A stretch of 61,133 nt of DNA from Desulfobacterales bacterium (GCA_021647905.1 JAKITW010000008.1:1-61133); one strand, 5' to 3'; positions 34,838 through 43,729 are shown, counted from the first letter of the stretch. Notes: generated by a model not told the origin, from the sequence alone. Program-made: numbers and translations.

Positions 34838-34884
34838 TTGACAACCGCCGCCACTGGCCCTATATTAGAATGAACGTTCGTTCT
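34838..34884 (+). promoter_or_regulatory. tetR promoter with overlapping operator
   Basis: TTGACA (34838-34843), 17 bp, TATATT (34861-34866), followed immediately by agaatgaacgttcgttct (34867-34884), an 18-bp palindrome with 16 matching positions. This is the expected layout for autorepression by TetR and control of the divergent permease genes. A shorter palindrome GAACGCTCGTTC follows the tetR stop at 35527-35538. Confidence 0.8.
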
Positions 34885-34921
34885 AGTGATAGGAACATGC
34901 ATAACGTTGCAAGGAGTGACC

Positions 34922-35509
34922 ATGGGTTCGGATGCAGCAAAAAAAAGTTCCCAGGACACCAGGAGCCTGACCCTGGAGACCGCCCTGGGTTTATTCACCG
35001 GCAAGGGATATTTCAATACCTCGATGCAGGATATCCGCCGGGAGGCCCGGGTGAGCATCGGTTCCATCTATCACCACTTCAAGTCCAAGGAGGCCCTGGC
35101 CAAGGCCCTGTACCAGGATCTGCTCGACCGGATGGAACAGATGATGGCCGAGATCATGGACCGCCACCAATCGATCCATGATCGGGCCCGGGCGGTGATC
35201 ACCACCCTGTTTGACATGGTGGAGACCTCGCCCCAGGCAGTGCAGTTTATCCTCTATGCCAAGCACCGGGAGTTTCTGCCCTGTGAAAAGCCGGTCTGCG
35301 CCTCCCGGCCCTTTGAGATGATGCGGGACATGGTTGCCAAGGGAATAGAACGCGGCGAGATATGTGATCTTGACCCGACAGTGGCCACGGCCGCCCTGTT
35401 CGGCGGGGCGATCCGTTTGATCCACCTAAAACTGGACGGCGCGGTGCAGGGCCCCCTGGATCGTTTTCTCGACCAGACCTGGGAGTGCGCCTGGTCATCG
35501 GTGACCTGA
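34922..35509 (+). CDS. TetR-family transcriptional regulator
   Basis: 195 aa. N-terminal helix-turn-helix: FTGKGYFNTSMQDIRREARV then SIGSIYHHFKSKEALAKAL, the standard TetR DNA-binding pattern. The C-terminal ligand domain is unclassified (VQFILYAKHREFLP, CASRPFEMMRDM). Start at 34922 with AAGGAGTGACC ribosome site. Divergent from the permease pair; the operator lies in its promoter. The ligand is unknown. Confidence 0.9.
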   Translation: MGSDAAKKSSQDTRSLTLETALGLFTGKGYFNTSMQDIRREARVSIGSIYHHFKSKEALAKALYQDLLDRMEQMMAEIMDRHQSIHDRARAVITTLFDMVETSPQAVQFILYAKHREFLPCEKPVCASRPFEMMRDMVAKGIERGEICDLDPTVATAALFGGAIRLIHLKLDGAVQGPLDRFLDQTWECAWSSVT

Positions 35510-35567
35510 TTTTCAGTCACCCGGCCGAACGCTCGTTCTAGAAGCAGAGGGTCTGCTTGCCAAGGGC

Positions 35568-35842
35568 GTAAGGTTTCGGTAAACCCCGTACGTTTGAGGT
35601 TGGACCGGGAAAGGGGTTTTCTTATACCGAACGGTGTAGCGGACCCTGAGCCGCAGCCGTGACGGCAAAAGCGGAAATTGAAACAACTTCCGCATGATAT
35701 GCTTATGGCTTTCGAGTCGCCGTTGCGGCGAAGCGAGTTCCTGCTTGATAGCCTGTTTATGAACAGCCGGCCCTTCTCAATGGAGCGGCCGTTGGTAGAA
35801 GAAGACCCCTTTCCCGACAGGAGGGGGTTACTGAATGTTTAC
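35568..35842 (+). mobile_element. 275-bp element R2, copy a
   Basis: Begins GTAAGGTTTCGGTAA and ends in a partly inverted copy (GTTAC...GTTTAC). The flanks are direct 8-bp duplications CCAAGGGC at 35560-35567 and 35843-35850, evidence of transposition. About 96 percent identical to copy b at 46.4 kb by eye. A short open frame (KQLPHDMLMAFESPLRRSE) is kept in both copies, but no transposase is present. It lies between tetR and the selenoprotein gene. Confidence 0.8.
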
Positions 35843-35895
35843 CCAAGGGCGGCCTTGAAAATATGAGTAAATTTGTGAGTAAAGGAGGTTAAGCC

Positions 35896-36204
35896 ATGTT
35901 GGAAATAACGGAACAGGCGGCAGAAAAGCTGCAGGAGTATCTCCGCGCCAACCGGATCGAATCCGCGGTGCGGGTGGCCTACAAGGGTGGCGGCTGATCC
36001 GGCCCCAGTCTCAATCTGGCTCTGGATGAGCCGAAAAAAGAAGACAAGGTCTATGAGATCGATGAAATCACCTTTGTGGTGGACAACGGTCTGTTGAATC
36101 GCTGCGGATCGATCAAGGTCGATTATATTGCCGACAGCCCATACCCGGGGTTTGCGCTTATTCCGGCCATCCCCCTGGGCTCTGGCAACGCCTGCGCAAT
36201 CTAA
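35896..36204 (+). CDS. HesB/IscA-like selenoprotein (in-frame UGA read as Sec)
   Basis: 102 aa if TGA at 35995-35997 is read as selenocysteine. ATG at 35896 follows AAAGGAGG. The N-terminus LEITEQAAEKLQEYLRANRI matches IscA/HesB iron-sulfur proteins. The UGA falls exactly where IscA has the first of its three Cys, in YKGGGUSGPSLNLAL. The second half (VYEIDEITFVVDNGLLNRCG, ending GSGNACAI) keeps the fold but has a single Cys at the C-terminus. HesB-like selenoproteins are known in Desulfobacterota. A short stem (CCAG with CUGG) just after the UGA is a candidate SECIS. A conventional reading would give two fragments with no ribosome site for the second. Confidence 0.85.
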
Positions 36205-36237
36205 CAACCAATAAAAAAACTCACAGGAGAGTTTGCC

Positions 36238-36453
36238 ATGCCTATTTATGAATTTCGTTGCAATGACTGCAACACCCTTTTTGAAAAAATCATCTTTGGC
36301 TCTGCGGACCGGGAAAAGGTGGTCTGCGGCAAATGCGGCAGCAACAAGGTGAAAAAGACCATTTCCGCCACCAGCTACCGGCTTGCAGCGGGCGGAAGTT
36401 CCACCCCGTTCGGCACCGGCCCCGGCGGCTGCGGTTCCGGCGGTTTTTCCTGA
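36238..36453 (+). CDS. FmdB-family zinc-ribbon protein
   Basis: 71 aa. MPIYEFRCNDCNTLFEKI plus VCGKCGSNKVKK provide two CxxC pairs of a zinc ribbon, as in FmdB proteins (a regulatory name from formamidase operons, function unclear). A Gly/Ser-rich tail follows. It lies 33 bp after the selenoprotein gene and shares its strand, so they are likely cotranscribed. Confidence 0.88.
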   Translation: MPIYEFRCNDCNTLFEKIIFGSADREKVVCGKCGSNKVKKTISATSYRLAAGGSSTPFGTGPGGCGSGGFS

Positions 36454-36625
36454 GCAGGCTAAGAAAGACGGCCCGTGCGGCCGTTATAAATCAAATCCCC
36501 CCCTGAAGGCTCTCAACTGGAGTATCCCGCCCGGATGTCTTGCAAGCGCCGGGCCGGATTATCCGGTTGCGGGCCTTCGTTTTTTATATACAGCTCAACC
36601 GGCTTTCCGCCCTTCAGGCCCATAT

Positions 36626-37006
36626 CTACCCCTCACCATCCCGGCGGCTGTTCCGCCAGGCCCGGCGCAGGGTCGCCTCCAGCCGCGGCTGGATCGCCGC
36701 CAGCAGATCCTGCCGTTCCAGATAGGGACAGGGTTTGTCATAGGGGAAGCGGCGGCATTGATCCGGCCGGACCATGTGGATGGTGCACCGTTTGACCAGC
36801 CGGTCCCCGGCCTGGAAGATGCACGCCCCGTCCTGATTCAGTTTAAATGTGTTTTTTCTGTTCTCCAGAAACCGGCGGCGCACCTCGCCGTCGCTGATCC
36901 CGAAATACCGGGCCAACCGGTTGATATCAGCGGCGGTCAGCAGGAGGCTGGCGCCGGGCGACCGGTAGCAGCAATAGCCGGGGCAGTAATTGCAATAGAG
37001 CATCAA
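36626..37006 (-). CDS. YkgJ-family cysteine-cluster protein
   Basis: 126 aa. Cys residues in YCNYCPGYCCYR and the later CIFQAGDRLVKRCTIHMVRPDQCRRFPY give the YkgJ arrangement (CxxxC...C...C) thought to bind zinc or an iron-sulfur cluster. It follows the yceD gene on the same strand. Function unassigned. Confidence 0.82.
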   Translation of the reverse strand: MMLYCNYCPGYCCYRSPGASLLLTAADINRLARYFGISDGEVRRRFLENRKNTFKLNQDGACIFQAGDRLVKRCTIHMVRPDQCRRFPYDKPCPYLERQDLLAAIQPRLEATLRRAWRNSRRDGEG

Positions 37007-37022
37007 CAGGCCTTGACCCTAA

Positions 37023-37535
37023 TTATTTTTTCAGTTTTCCCAGCACGTTGAAAGGCGACGCCCCCTGGTCCTGTCCGCAGGTGCAGGGGCCCTGGTTGAG
37101 GTTGGCCCCGCATTGGGCACAGAGCCCGCGGCAGCCCTTGCCGCAGACCCGTTTTGCCGGAACCAGCAGGAGTACCTGCTCAGCCAGGACATCAAGGAGA
37201 TCAAAGACCGGCTCCTCCAGAAAGATGGTATCCATCTCGGTCTTGCCGCACTGGTGTTCCTCGGGCAGTCCGCCGGGATCAGGGAACAGTTCGAGGTCAA
37301 CCGTAAAGGCGCCGGCCAGCGGCACGGAATAGGACGCCATGCAGCGGTCGCAGTCAAGGGCTAGAAAGGCCTTGATCTCACCCTCCAGAAACACCCGCTC
37401 ATTCCCTTTTCGTCTTACGAAAACATGGGCTCTGACCGGCGCGGTCCGGTCCAGTTCCGGGCCCGGGAACCAGGAGTGGTCGTTGATCTCATACTGCAAT
37501 CCCGTCTTTGGTATCTCGCCAAATCGTATCTTCAT
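37023..37535 (-). CDS. YceD/DUF177 protein
   Basis: 170 aa starting at MKIRFGEIPKTG. The CxxC pair LDCDRCMASY and the C-terminal CRGLCAQCGANLNQGPCTC are typical of DUF177 proteins linked to 23S rRNA accumulation and ribosome assembly. Such genes usually precede rpmF, but here a YkgJ gene follows instead. A frame open to 37610 is rejected because it would begin inside the tripartite repeat. A weak ribosome site is seen. Confidence 0.88.
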   Translation of the reverse strand: MKIRFGEIPKTGLQYEINDHSWFPGPELDRTAPVRAHVFVRRKGNERVFLEGEIKAFLALDCDRCMASYSVPLAGAFTVDLELFPDPGGLPEEHQCGKTEMDTIFLEEPVFDLLDVLAEQVLLLVPAKRVCGKGCRGLCAQCGANLNQGPCTCGQDQGASPFNVLGKLKK

Positions 37536-37579
37536 CCGTTGCCCTGCCTGTGCCCTGACCCATCGGTCGCTGGAAATCG

Positions 37580-37735
37580 GTAAGCGTTCACCAGCACCCC
37601 GTCTTCGCACGATCAGGCCGGTTCACATAGGCATACTATGGATTCGCCGGCCTGCTTGCACGAATCCGTGGCACTGGTAAACGCTTACAGGACGGTGGTT
37701 TCCGTAAATCTGTAGCCCCTGGTGAACGGTTACGG
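37580..37735 (+). repeat. Tripartite inverted repeat, copy R3a
   Basis: Inverted pair: GTAAGCGTTCACCAGCACC at 37580-37598 with GGCACTGGTAAACGCTTAC at 37670-37688 (16 of 19). After a spacer of about 30 bp a third half-site GGTGAACGGTTACGG ends at 37735. Inside the core lies a second imperfect hairpin around the CCGG motifs. Upstream of yceD. The rest of the 37736-37916 spacer holds no gene. Confidence 0.75.
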
Positions 37736-37916
37736 AAATCGTGCCTTTAAACCATCTCGTTATGATATCTGGTGGGGCCGGGGTTGGTCGAGTCTTTTAG
37801 TGAGGTGATGGGTAATAGGAAAAACCGGAATCCGTGAGCGTTCGTCAGTGGTCCGAATGCGCGAAGGGAACGAATTCGATACCCTATAACCCACGACCTG
37901 TCACCTATGACCTCTC

Positions 37917-39326
37917 CTATGGCAGATCCACGTAATAGCCGCGTTTGCCGCGCACGACCAGGAAGCGTAACGGCTCCCGGCCCATGTGCGCCTCAACGAT
38001 CCGGCCGAAATCAGCAATCCTTGTAATCCGCTCGCCGGCGATCTCCATCACCAGGTCGCCGGGCCTGATCCCGGCCCGGGCCGCGCTGGAGTCAGGAATC
38101 ACCTTGCGCACCATGGCACCCTGGCGGGAGTCCTTTACCACCAGGCCGAAGACCCGCTCGCCGTAGCGAAGGCCATAGTCCCTGGGCGGCTCGGTCAACG
38201 TTACCTCCACCGCCTGGGTATCCATGCCGCGCAGCAGATGCAGGCGGGCCCTGTCCCCCTGGGTATAGGTCTCCAGGATGGAGACAAACTCAGCCGGCGA
38301 GGCGACCGGCACCTCGTCCAGGGCCAGGATTACGTCACCGAACCTGATCCCGGCCCGGGCCGCGGGCGAGCCGGGGTCCACCTCCTTGACCAGGATTCCG
38401 CCCTCGCCGTGGGACTCGCTGAACTTTTTGCCCACTGACTGGGACACGATGCCGATATATGCCTTGCGGACCCTCCCGTAGCGGATCAGGTCAGAGGCGA
38501 TCTTCTTGGCAGTGTCAATGGGGATGGCAAAACCGATCCCCTGGGCCTGGCTGGCAATGGCGGTGTTGATCCCGATCAACTCGCCGTTGATATTGATCAA
38601 CGGGCCGCCGGAGTTGCCGGGATTGATCAGGGCGTCGGTCTGGATGAACACCGCGACAAAGCCGTTCCCCACCGGGATCCGCCGCCGCTGGGCGCTGATA
38701 ATGCCGGTGGTCACCGAATGGCCCAGCCCCAGCGGGTTGCCGATGGCGATTACCGTCTCGCCGATCATCAGGTTATCGGAACGGCCCGGCGGAATAAAGG
38801 GATACTCCTTGGCAGCGACCACCTTGAGTACTGCCAGGTCCAGTCGTTCGGCCATACCCACCAGTTCGGCCTCCAGTTCCTTTTGGGAATCGGGCAGGGC
38901 CACAAAGATCCTGGACGCCTTTTCAATCACATGGGCATTGGTAAGGATGTAGCCTTGGGGGTCGATGATCACCCCGCTCCCCAGGGACTGGGTGGTATAG
39001 GTCCGCGGCGGGACCAGGCTGCGGAAGAACTCCTCGAAAAAGGGGTCGGAAAAACCGAAAAAGGGCGAGCTTCTCCGCTTGATGATCTGCTCGGTGCGGA
39101 TATTGACCACCGCCGGCCCGGCAATGGCGATCGCCTCCACCACCGGGGTCCGGCGCTCAAAGGCCGGGACCGGCGTTCCCTGGAGGATGAAAGATAAAAC
39201 CAGAATAACCAGCATGGCCGGGCCATATTTCCCCGGCCACAACGAAGCAATGAAAGAGGTCACTCCGGCATGGCAGGGCCGGCGCCTGGTGACGACTTTC
39301 GAATAAACCAGTTGAAAAAACCGCAC
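37917..39326 (-). CDS. Periplasmic HtrA/Do-like serine protease with two PDZ domains
   Basis: 469 aa including a long N-terminal region with one hydrophobic signal/anchor (MLVILVLSFILQGTPVPA). The trypsin-like triad is in place: His in ILTNAHVI, Asp in RLDLAVLKV and Ser in GNSGGPLINI. Two PDZ repeats follow, each with ARAGIRxGDxI pattern (AARAGIRFGDVILALDEV and AARAGIRPGDLVMEIAGE). Role: degradation or chaperoning of misfolded envelope proteins. The DegP/DegQ distinction cannot be made. The true start may be downstream of the first Met. Confidence 0.92.
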   Translation of the reverse strand: MRFFQLVYSKVVTRRRPCHAGVTSFIASLWPGKYGPAMLVILVLSFILQGTPVPAFERRTPVVEAIAIAGPAVVNIRTEQIIKRRSSPFFGFSDPFFEEFFRSLVPPRTYTTQSLGSGVIIDPQGYILTNAHVIEKASRIFVALPDSQKELEAELVGMAERLDLAVLKVVAAKEYPFIPPGRSDNLMIGETVIAIGNPLGLGHSVTTGIISAQRRRIPVGNGFVAVFIQTDALINPGNSGGPLININGELIGINTAIASQAQGIGFAIPIDTAKKIASDLIRYGRVRKAYIGIVSQSVGKKFSESHGEGGILVKEVDPGSPAARAGIRFGDVILALDEVPVASPAEFVSILETYTQGDRARLHLLRGMDTQAVEVTLTEPPRDYGLRYGERVFGLVVKDSRQGAMVRKVIPDSSAARAGIRPGDLVMEIAGERITRIADFGRIVEAHMGREPLRFLVVRGKRGYYVDLP

Positions 39327-39485
39327 GGGATGACTCCTGGTTCAGCTGAACATGAAAAAAACAGTTCTCACTGAGCCCACGCAGTACCCAGGGTTTGACA
39401 AAAAAACAACCCCTCTCCGGCAGATCCGCGCCGCTGTGAGAGATAAAAACCTTGCCTTAAGCTATAGGGTGCAGCGTCCTGAATG

Positions 39486-41057
39486 TCAAGCCGCGCCGGG
39501 CGACCGGCTGCAATCTTCCGGCCGGCAAAGCACGAAAATCTGGCCCGGGATCCAGGCGCCCCGCTCCTTGCGGATCCCGGTATCCCGCCGGTATTCGATG
39601 ATAAACCCATGCCGGTCGCAGAGGCGTTCGATATAGGCGGCGGACTGGGCATAGCGGCCGGACTGGCGCAGGACATAATCAGACTGCGTACAGGTCTCGA
39701 TGGAGAAGACAAACCGGGCCCAGGGGCGGCACCGCTTGCGCAGCGCGGCAAACAGGGGGTCCACCTTGCCCAGGTAGACCAGGAGATCAGCGGCAAGGAA
39801 GAGGTCGTACCGTTCTTCTCTTTTTTCCAGAAAAGAGACCAGTTCCTCGCAGTGCAGTTGATCGTAGATGTTTTTGGCCTTGGCCCGGGCCAGCATCTTT
39901 TCCGAGAGATCCACTCCGACCAGGGAATCAACCCGGCCGCGGAAGGGGGCGCCGGACAGGCCGGGGCCGCAGCCCAGGTCCAGGGCGCGGCTAAAACGGG
40001 GCGGAACATCGACCAGTTGAGCCAGTGCCCGGGCCATCCGTTCCGGGACCAGGTAGCCCAGTTCCCCCTGCAGGCTCTGATCGAAACGCGGCGCATAGCC
40101 GTCGAACAGGTCGACCACGTACTGGCGCGGTGCCGACTCGGTGGTATGGCCGGTGAGGGCCGCCAGGATATGGTGGGTGGCCGGGGTGTCATTGCCCAGG
40201 TCCAGGGAGCGTTGATAGCAGCTGATCGCCTTGTCGATGCTGCCCATGATATGGTAGACCCCGGCCAGGTTGCAGAGGGCCGTGCCATAGCCGGGGTCAA
40301 GCTCCAGAGCCCGGTTAAAGCAGGAAACCGCCTGGTCCAGTTCGCCCAGTTCCTTCATGATGCTGCCCAGGTTATAGTGGGCATGGACATCATCGGGGTT
40401 GTTTGCCAGGGCGGCCCGATAGCTGGCCGCCGCCTCTTCGAGCCGGTCCAGTTCCCTGAGGGTGATCCCGAGGTTGAAGTGACTGTCCCCATCGTCGGGG
40501 TTTATTCGAATAGCGGCCCGATAGCTGGCCGCCGCCTCTTCGAGCCGGCCGGCATGGTAAAGGGCCACCCCGAGATTATAGTGACCCGGCCCGAATCCGG
40601 GCTCCACGGCCAGGGCCCGGCGATAACAGTCAATTGCCGCCCCGGGCTGGTTGCCGAGAAAAAAAATAACCCCGAGGTTATGCAGGGCGTCGGCATGGCC
40701 GGGGTCCAGGGCGATTACCCGCTGGTAGGCCTCAATGGCGCCATCCCGGTCGCCGATATCCCGGCAGACATTGCCCAGGCTGTAACGGGTCGGGAGATGA
40801 TCCGGCACCAGCCGCAGGACCGACCGGTAGTGCTGTCGCGCCTGTTCAAGCTCCCCCTGGCTGTGATGGATAATCCCGAGGTTGTAGCGGGCCTCGAAAT
40901 TGTCCGGGTCCAGGGCCAGGACCCGGTGGTAGAGATCCAGGGCCCCATCCAGGTCCCCGTTGCCGTGGCAGCGAAACGCCTGATGAAAGAGTCGGGCAAT
41001 GGCGGAGGGGTTGCTTTTCGGGCGGCGGTTGTGGCTGTCAGGAGTCGAACCGTACAT
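39486..41057 (-). CDS. TPR-repeat protein fused to an S-adenosylmethionine-dependent methyltransferase
   Basis: 523 aa. The first ~310 residues contain about eight consecutive tetratricopeptide repeats (ALDPDNFEARYNLGIIHHSQG pattern repeated every 34). The last ~200 are a class I methyltransferase with ALDLGCGPGLSGAP as the SAM loop, VDLSEKMLARAKAKN as motif II and LFLAADLLVYLGKVDPLFA. This domain pair is known from proteins that methylate small or partner molecules, but the substrate is unknown. The repeats likely dock a partner protein. Confidence 0.88.
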   Translation of the reverse strand: MYGSTPDSHNRRPKSNPSAIARLFHQAFRCHGNGDLDGALDLYHRVLALDPDNFEARYNLGIIHHSQGELEQARQHYRSVLRLVPDHLPTRYSLGNVCRDIGDRDGAIEAYQRVIALDPGHADALHNLGVIFFLGNQPGAAIDCYRRALAVEPGFGPGHYNLGVALYHAGRLEEAAASYRAAIRINPDDGDSHFNLGITLRELDRLEEAAASYRAALANNPDDVHAHYNLGSIMKELGELDQAVSCFNRALELDPGYGTALCNLAGVYHIMGSIDKAISCYQRSLDLGNDTPATHHILAALTGHTTESAPRQYVVDLFDGYAPRFDQSLQGELGYLVPERMARALAQLVDVPPRFSRALDLGCGPGLSGAPFRGRVDSLVGVDLSEKMLARAKAKNIYDQLHCEELVSFLEKREERYDLFLAADLLVYLGKVDPLFAALRKRCRPWARFVFSIETCTQSDYVLRQSGRYAQSAAYIERLCDRHGFIIEYRRDTGIRKERGAWIPGQIFVLCRPEDCSRSPGAA

Positions 41058-41180
41058 CGCTTACAGGTGATTTTGAATAAAAGCAGAGGGCCAGACAAAA
41101 CGCCCTGCCCGATGGACACGGGCAAGGCGTTGTTCTTCAGTTGCAGCGTTTCAAGACAATGCCGTCAAAAACAGTATCGG

Positions 41181-41984
41181 TTATTGACCCGGGGCCAGGG
41201 TTCCGACATGGTTGACCAGTTCGGCATCGGTCAACTCCTTTAACACCGGGCTCTGCATGATCCGGTTGATGTCGGTCTCACCGTTGACATTGGTGATCAC
41301 CAGCATGCCGCGGCCACGGCCGTAGTTGTTGTTAAAGTCATAGACCCCGCCGACCACCGCCAGCTCGCCGGCGGCGATCTGCTGACTGTAAAGCCCCATG
41401 GCGTATTGCACCTGGTGATCGACATTGATCTCCACGTTGCGGTTCCAGCGGGTCCTGAACTGGCCGTTGTCACCAGCCGTCAGCACCGGCTTCAGGGTGT
41501 CCAGTTCGGCCTTGATTCCCTTGGTCTCGCCGGAGTAATCGCCCATGGCCGCCTTGACCGCACCGCAGCTTGAATGGCCCATAACCAGCAGAATCCTGGT
41601 GGGCAGGTGCAGGACCCCGTAATCCACCGAACCCTCGGAGTTGACGATCTGGTTGCCGATATTGCGGATGATAAAGATCTTGTTATACGGGTCCATGCCG
41701 AATAACGGGGTCTGCACCCGGGAGTCGGCGCAGGTGATCACGGTCAGGTTCGGGGTCTGTCCCTCCTGGTAGGCATCAAAATAATGGCTGTCGTGGTGGC
41801 CCCGGAACTGGTCGTTGCCGCTGATCACCGCCTTGATGGTTTCGCTCGAATTCATCTGCTTGGCCGTGGTGCCGCCGTGCCCGCCGCCGTGTTCTCCGCC
41901 GGAGGCAAAGGCGGCCGGCGTCATGGCCAGCAAGGCGGCCAGGCCCAGACCCACAATTCCTTTCAGGTACGATTTCTTGCTCAT
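41181..41984 (-). CDS. Exported beta-class carbonic anhydrase
   Basis: 267 aa. The signal peptide (LGLAALLAMTPAAFA) is followed by a His/Gly-rich start (SGGEHGGGHGGTT). Zinc ligands are in CADSR and, 50-60 residues on, HSSCGAV (beta-class Cys-His-Cys set). So it should interconvert CO2 and bicarbonate in the periplasm. Ribosome site AAGGAG before the start at 41984. The frame open to 42269 has no ribosome site. The promoter contains a TGAAT-N4-ATTCA palindrome. Confidence 0.93.
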   Translation of the reverse strand: MSKKSYLKGIVGLGLAALLAMTPAAFASGGEHGGGHGGTTAKQMNSSETIKAVISGNDQFRGHHDSHYFDAYQEGQTPNLTVITCADSRVQTPLFGMDPYNKIFIIRNIGNQIVNSEGSVDYGVLHLPTRILLVMGHSSCGAVKAAMGDYSGETKGIKAELDTLKPVLTAGDNGQFRTRWNRNVEINVDHQVQYAMGLYSQQIAAGELAVVGGVYDFNNNYGRGRGMLVITNVNGETDINRIMQSPVLKELTDAELVNHVGTLAPGQ

Positions 41985-42101
41985 CGGGTGTCTCCTTTGT
42001 CTAAAGGATGAAATTAAAGCGCAAGCCCATTCCCGTCCGGGAGGTGCCGCGGTCTCCTGCCGGGCATTGAGCCGGATGCGGGGGAATACGAGGGGGCCGA
42101 G

Positions 42102-42157
42102 TGAATGACCATTCAGCGATCCAACCAAACATAGAATAGGAACCCGGCCGGTGTCAA
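42102..42157 (-). promoter_or_regulatory. Carbonic anhydrase promoter with palindromic operator
   Basis: Minus-strand TTGACA (complement of 42152-42157), then a TCTATG-like -10 near 42131-42136, then TGAATGGTCATTCA (complement of 42102-42115), whose centre would lie about 10-15 bases after the start of transcription. The operator is identical on the opposite strand to the nuo site at 25757. The layout suggests repression. Confidence 0.55.
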
Positions 42158-42196
42158 GTCGAAAAAAGGTGACCGGCCCCGGGGTTATCGGTGAGC

Positions 42197-42724
42197 TTAC
42201 GGGGTGGGCGACGATATTGGGGACAGGGGTGCGCCCACTTCGATGCGGGCGACCTCCATGGTGGTGCAATCCAGGACCGCGAAACAGGGCTGGCCGTCCT
42301 TGCCGAGCAACTCGCCGGGGTTGACCAGCAAACTGGTGCCGATTTTCTCCACCCGGTAGATATGGTTATGGCCGCAGCAGACCACGTCGAACAGCCCCTG
42401 GGCCGCCAGGCCGCGGGCGACCTGGGGATAATGGTGAAAGGCGATTTTTTTACCGCCCGCCTCGACCACCCCCATCACCCCGTGGTGGTTGATCCCAGGG
42501 AAACGGGTGCCGCATTCCTGGGAAATGAGGTGCTGGTCGCCGACATTGTTGCCGTAGATCAGATGGACCGCACCGCCGAACCCGGCCAGTTCGGGAAGCA
42601 TGAACGGCGAGATCAGGTCGCCGCAATGGATCAGCACATTGATACTGTAGGCATTGCAGTAGACCACCGCGGCGGTAAGGTTGGGGATATAATCGTGGGT
42701 ATCGGAAAGAATGGCGATCTTCAT
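42197..42724 (-). CDS. YfcE/MJ0936-type metallophosphoesterase
   Basis: 175 aa. Metal ligands: DTHD at the start (ILSDTHDYIPN), GDL (HCGDLIS), GNN (YGNNVGD) and CCGHNHIY. Family members hydrolyse phosphodiesters. The substrate is unknown. It is followed by the YgjP gene's opposite neighbour on the same strand, 27 bp away, suggesting an operon. Confidence 0.93.
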   Translation of the reverse strand: MKIAILSDTHDYIPNLTAAVVYCNAYSINVLIHCGDLISPFMLPELAGFGGAVHLIYGNNVGDQHLISQECGTRFPGINHHGVMGVVEAGGKKIAFHHYPQVARGLAAQGLFDVVCCGHNHIYRVEKIGTSLLVNPGELLGKDGQPCFAVLDCTTMEVARIEVGAPLSPISSPTP

Positions 42725-42751
42725 GGTTTTTCAGATTGTAAATATAGGCTC

Positions 42752-43321
42752 TTAATCCAGCCCGAGCCCATACTGCCGAAGCCGGCGCCGTCGGGCCCGG
42801 GCATCGGGCATGATCTTCTCCAGGGCCTGCCAGAAGCCGGGCTGATGGTTATGGATCCTGGTGTGGACCAACTCGTGCAGCAGTACATAATCGCGCAGTT
42901 CCCGGGGCAGGACGGCAAGCTTGATATTCAGGCTGATATTGTTGCTTGCCGAACAGCTTCCCCAGCGGGTCTTCTGTTTGCGGATGGTGACTTTTTCATA
43001 ATCGAATCCGTACAGCAGGGCCAGTTCCGCCAACCGGGCGGTCAGTTGTCGCGCCGCGGCTCCAGGGTCATTCACCCTGAGCCGTTGCCGCATTGCCTCC
43101 TGCCTGGGGGCGATCTCCGCCATCCGGGCAAGATGGTTGCGGATCCACTCCCCTTGTTCCGTCACCACTGCCTTGGCCCGGTCCAGCGAGACCCCGCGCG
43201 GCACTGCCACCCGGACCCGGCCCGGGCCGCGCACTGAGATATTAATCCGCCGGGCCCTGGAACTTGCCGCAAAAAGCACCAGGCCGATGCCCTTGATGTC
43301 GAGTTCTCTGTCCTGGTTCAT
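42752..43321 (-). CDS. YgjP-like (DUF45) metallopeptidase
   Basis: 189 aa starting at MNQDRELDIKG. The active-site helix LLHELVHTRIHNHQPGFW contains HELVH plus the third His, and KQKTRWGSCSASNNISLN matches the family. An upstream start at 43369 is possible but lacks support. Probably cytoplasmic; substrate unknown. Confidence 0.9.
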   Translation of the reverse strand: MNQDRELDIKGIGLVLFAASSRARRINISVRGPGRVRVAVPRGVSLDRAKAVVTEQGEWIRNHLARMAEIAPRQEAMRQRLRVNDPGAAARQLTARLAELALLYGFDYEKVTIRKQKTRWGSCSASNNISLNIKLAVLPRELRDYVLLHELVHTRIHNHQPGFWQALEKIMPDARARRRRLRQYGLGLD

Positions 43322-43373
43322 GGTTATCTGCCAGAGGCGGTAATATGGAATATTAGCCCGATCCGTCACGGAT

Positions 43374-43679
43374 TCAGCAAAGCCGGAAGCAAGGGCGGCT
43401 CAGGCGGCTGCCCCGGCATCGCGGACAACGGCCGGGCCGGGTAAACCGGCGCCGGTCGTGAAAGACAAAGCCGCAGCCCTGGCAGCGACTGGGGGTCACT
43501 GCCAGGGTGCGGCCGTGGGCTTGAACGGAATGGGCGATGTGTTCCAGGTGTCCGGCAACCTCCTTTTCCCGGATGCCCAGGGCCTGGGAGATATCAAGGG
43601 CGGTCGCCTCCTGGACGAGCAGCAGGTCGATGATCTGTTGACGGACGGTCTGTTGCCGTTCCAGGACCGGAGTATCCAT
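43374..43679 (-). CDS. HTH plus zinc-ribbon transcriptional regulator (COG3357-like)
   Basis: 101 aa. An N-terminal winged-helix-like segment (QQIIDLLLVQEATALDISQALG) precedes a zinc ribbon (CQGCGFVFHDRR...CPRCRG). The pair fits COG3357-type predicted regulators. Followed by the YgjP gene 52 bp away. The target is unknown. Confidence 0.8.
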   Translation of the reverse strand: MDTPVLERQQTVRQQIIDLLLVQEATALDISQALGIREKEVAGHLEHIAHSVQAHGRTLAVTPSRCQGCGFVFHDRRRFTRPGRCPRCRGSRLSRPCFRLC

Positions 43680-43729
43680 GATTTCTCCACGATCCCAGCC
43701 CCTGCCGGTCCAGCCCGGCGGGGCCGGAT

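Noticed and set aside
35896-35997. Truncated pseudogene of an IscA-like protein
   Set aside because: The TGA lies exactly at a Cys position, the frame stays open after it, and HesB-like selenoproteins are known; Sec reading fits better.
37535-37610. Longer YceD start at 37610
   Set aside because: The extra residues come from the tripartite repeat and have no family similarity; MKIRFGEIP is the expected N-terminus.
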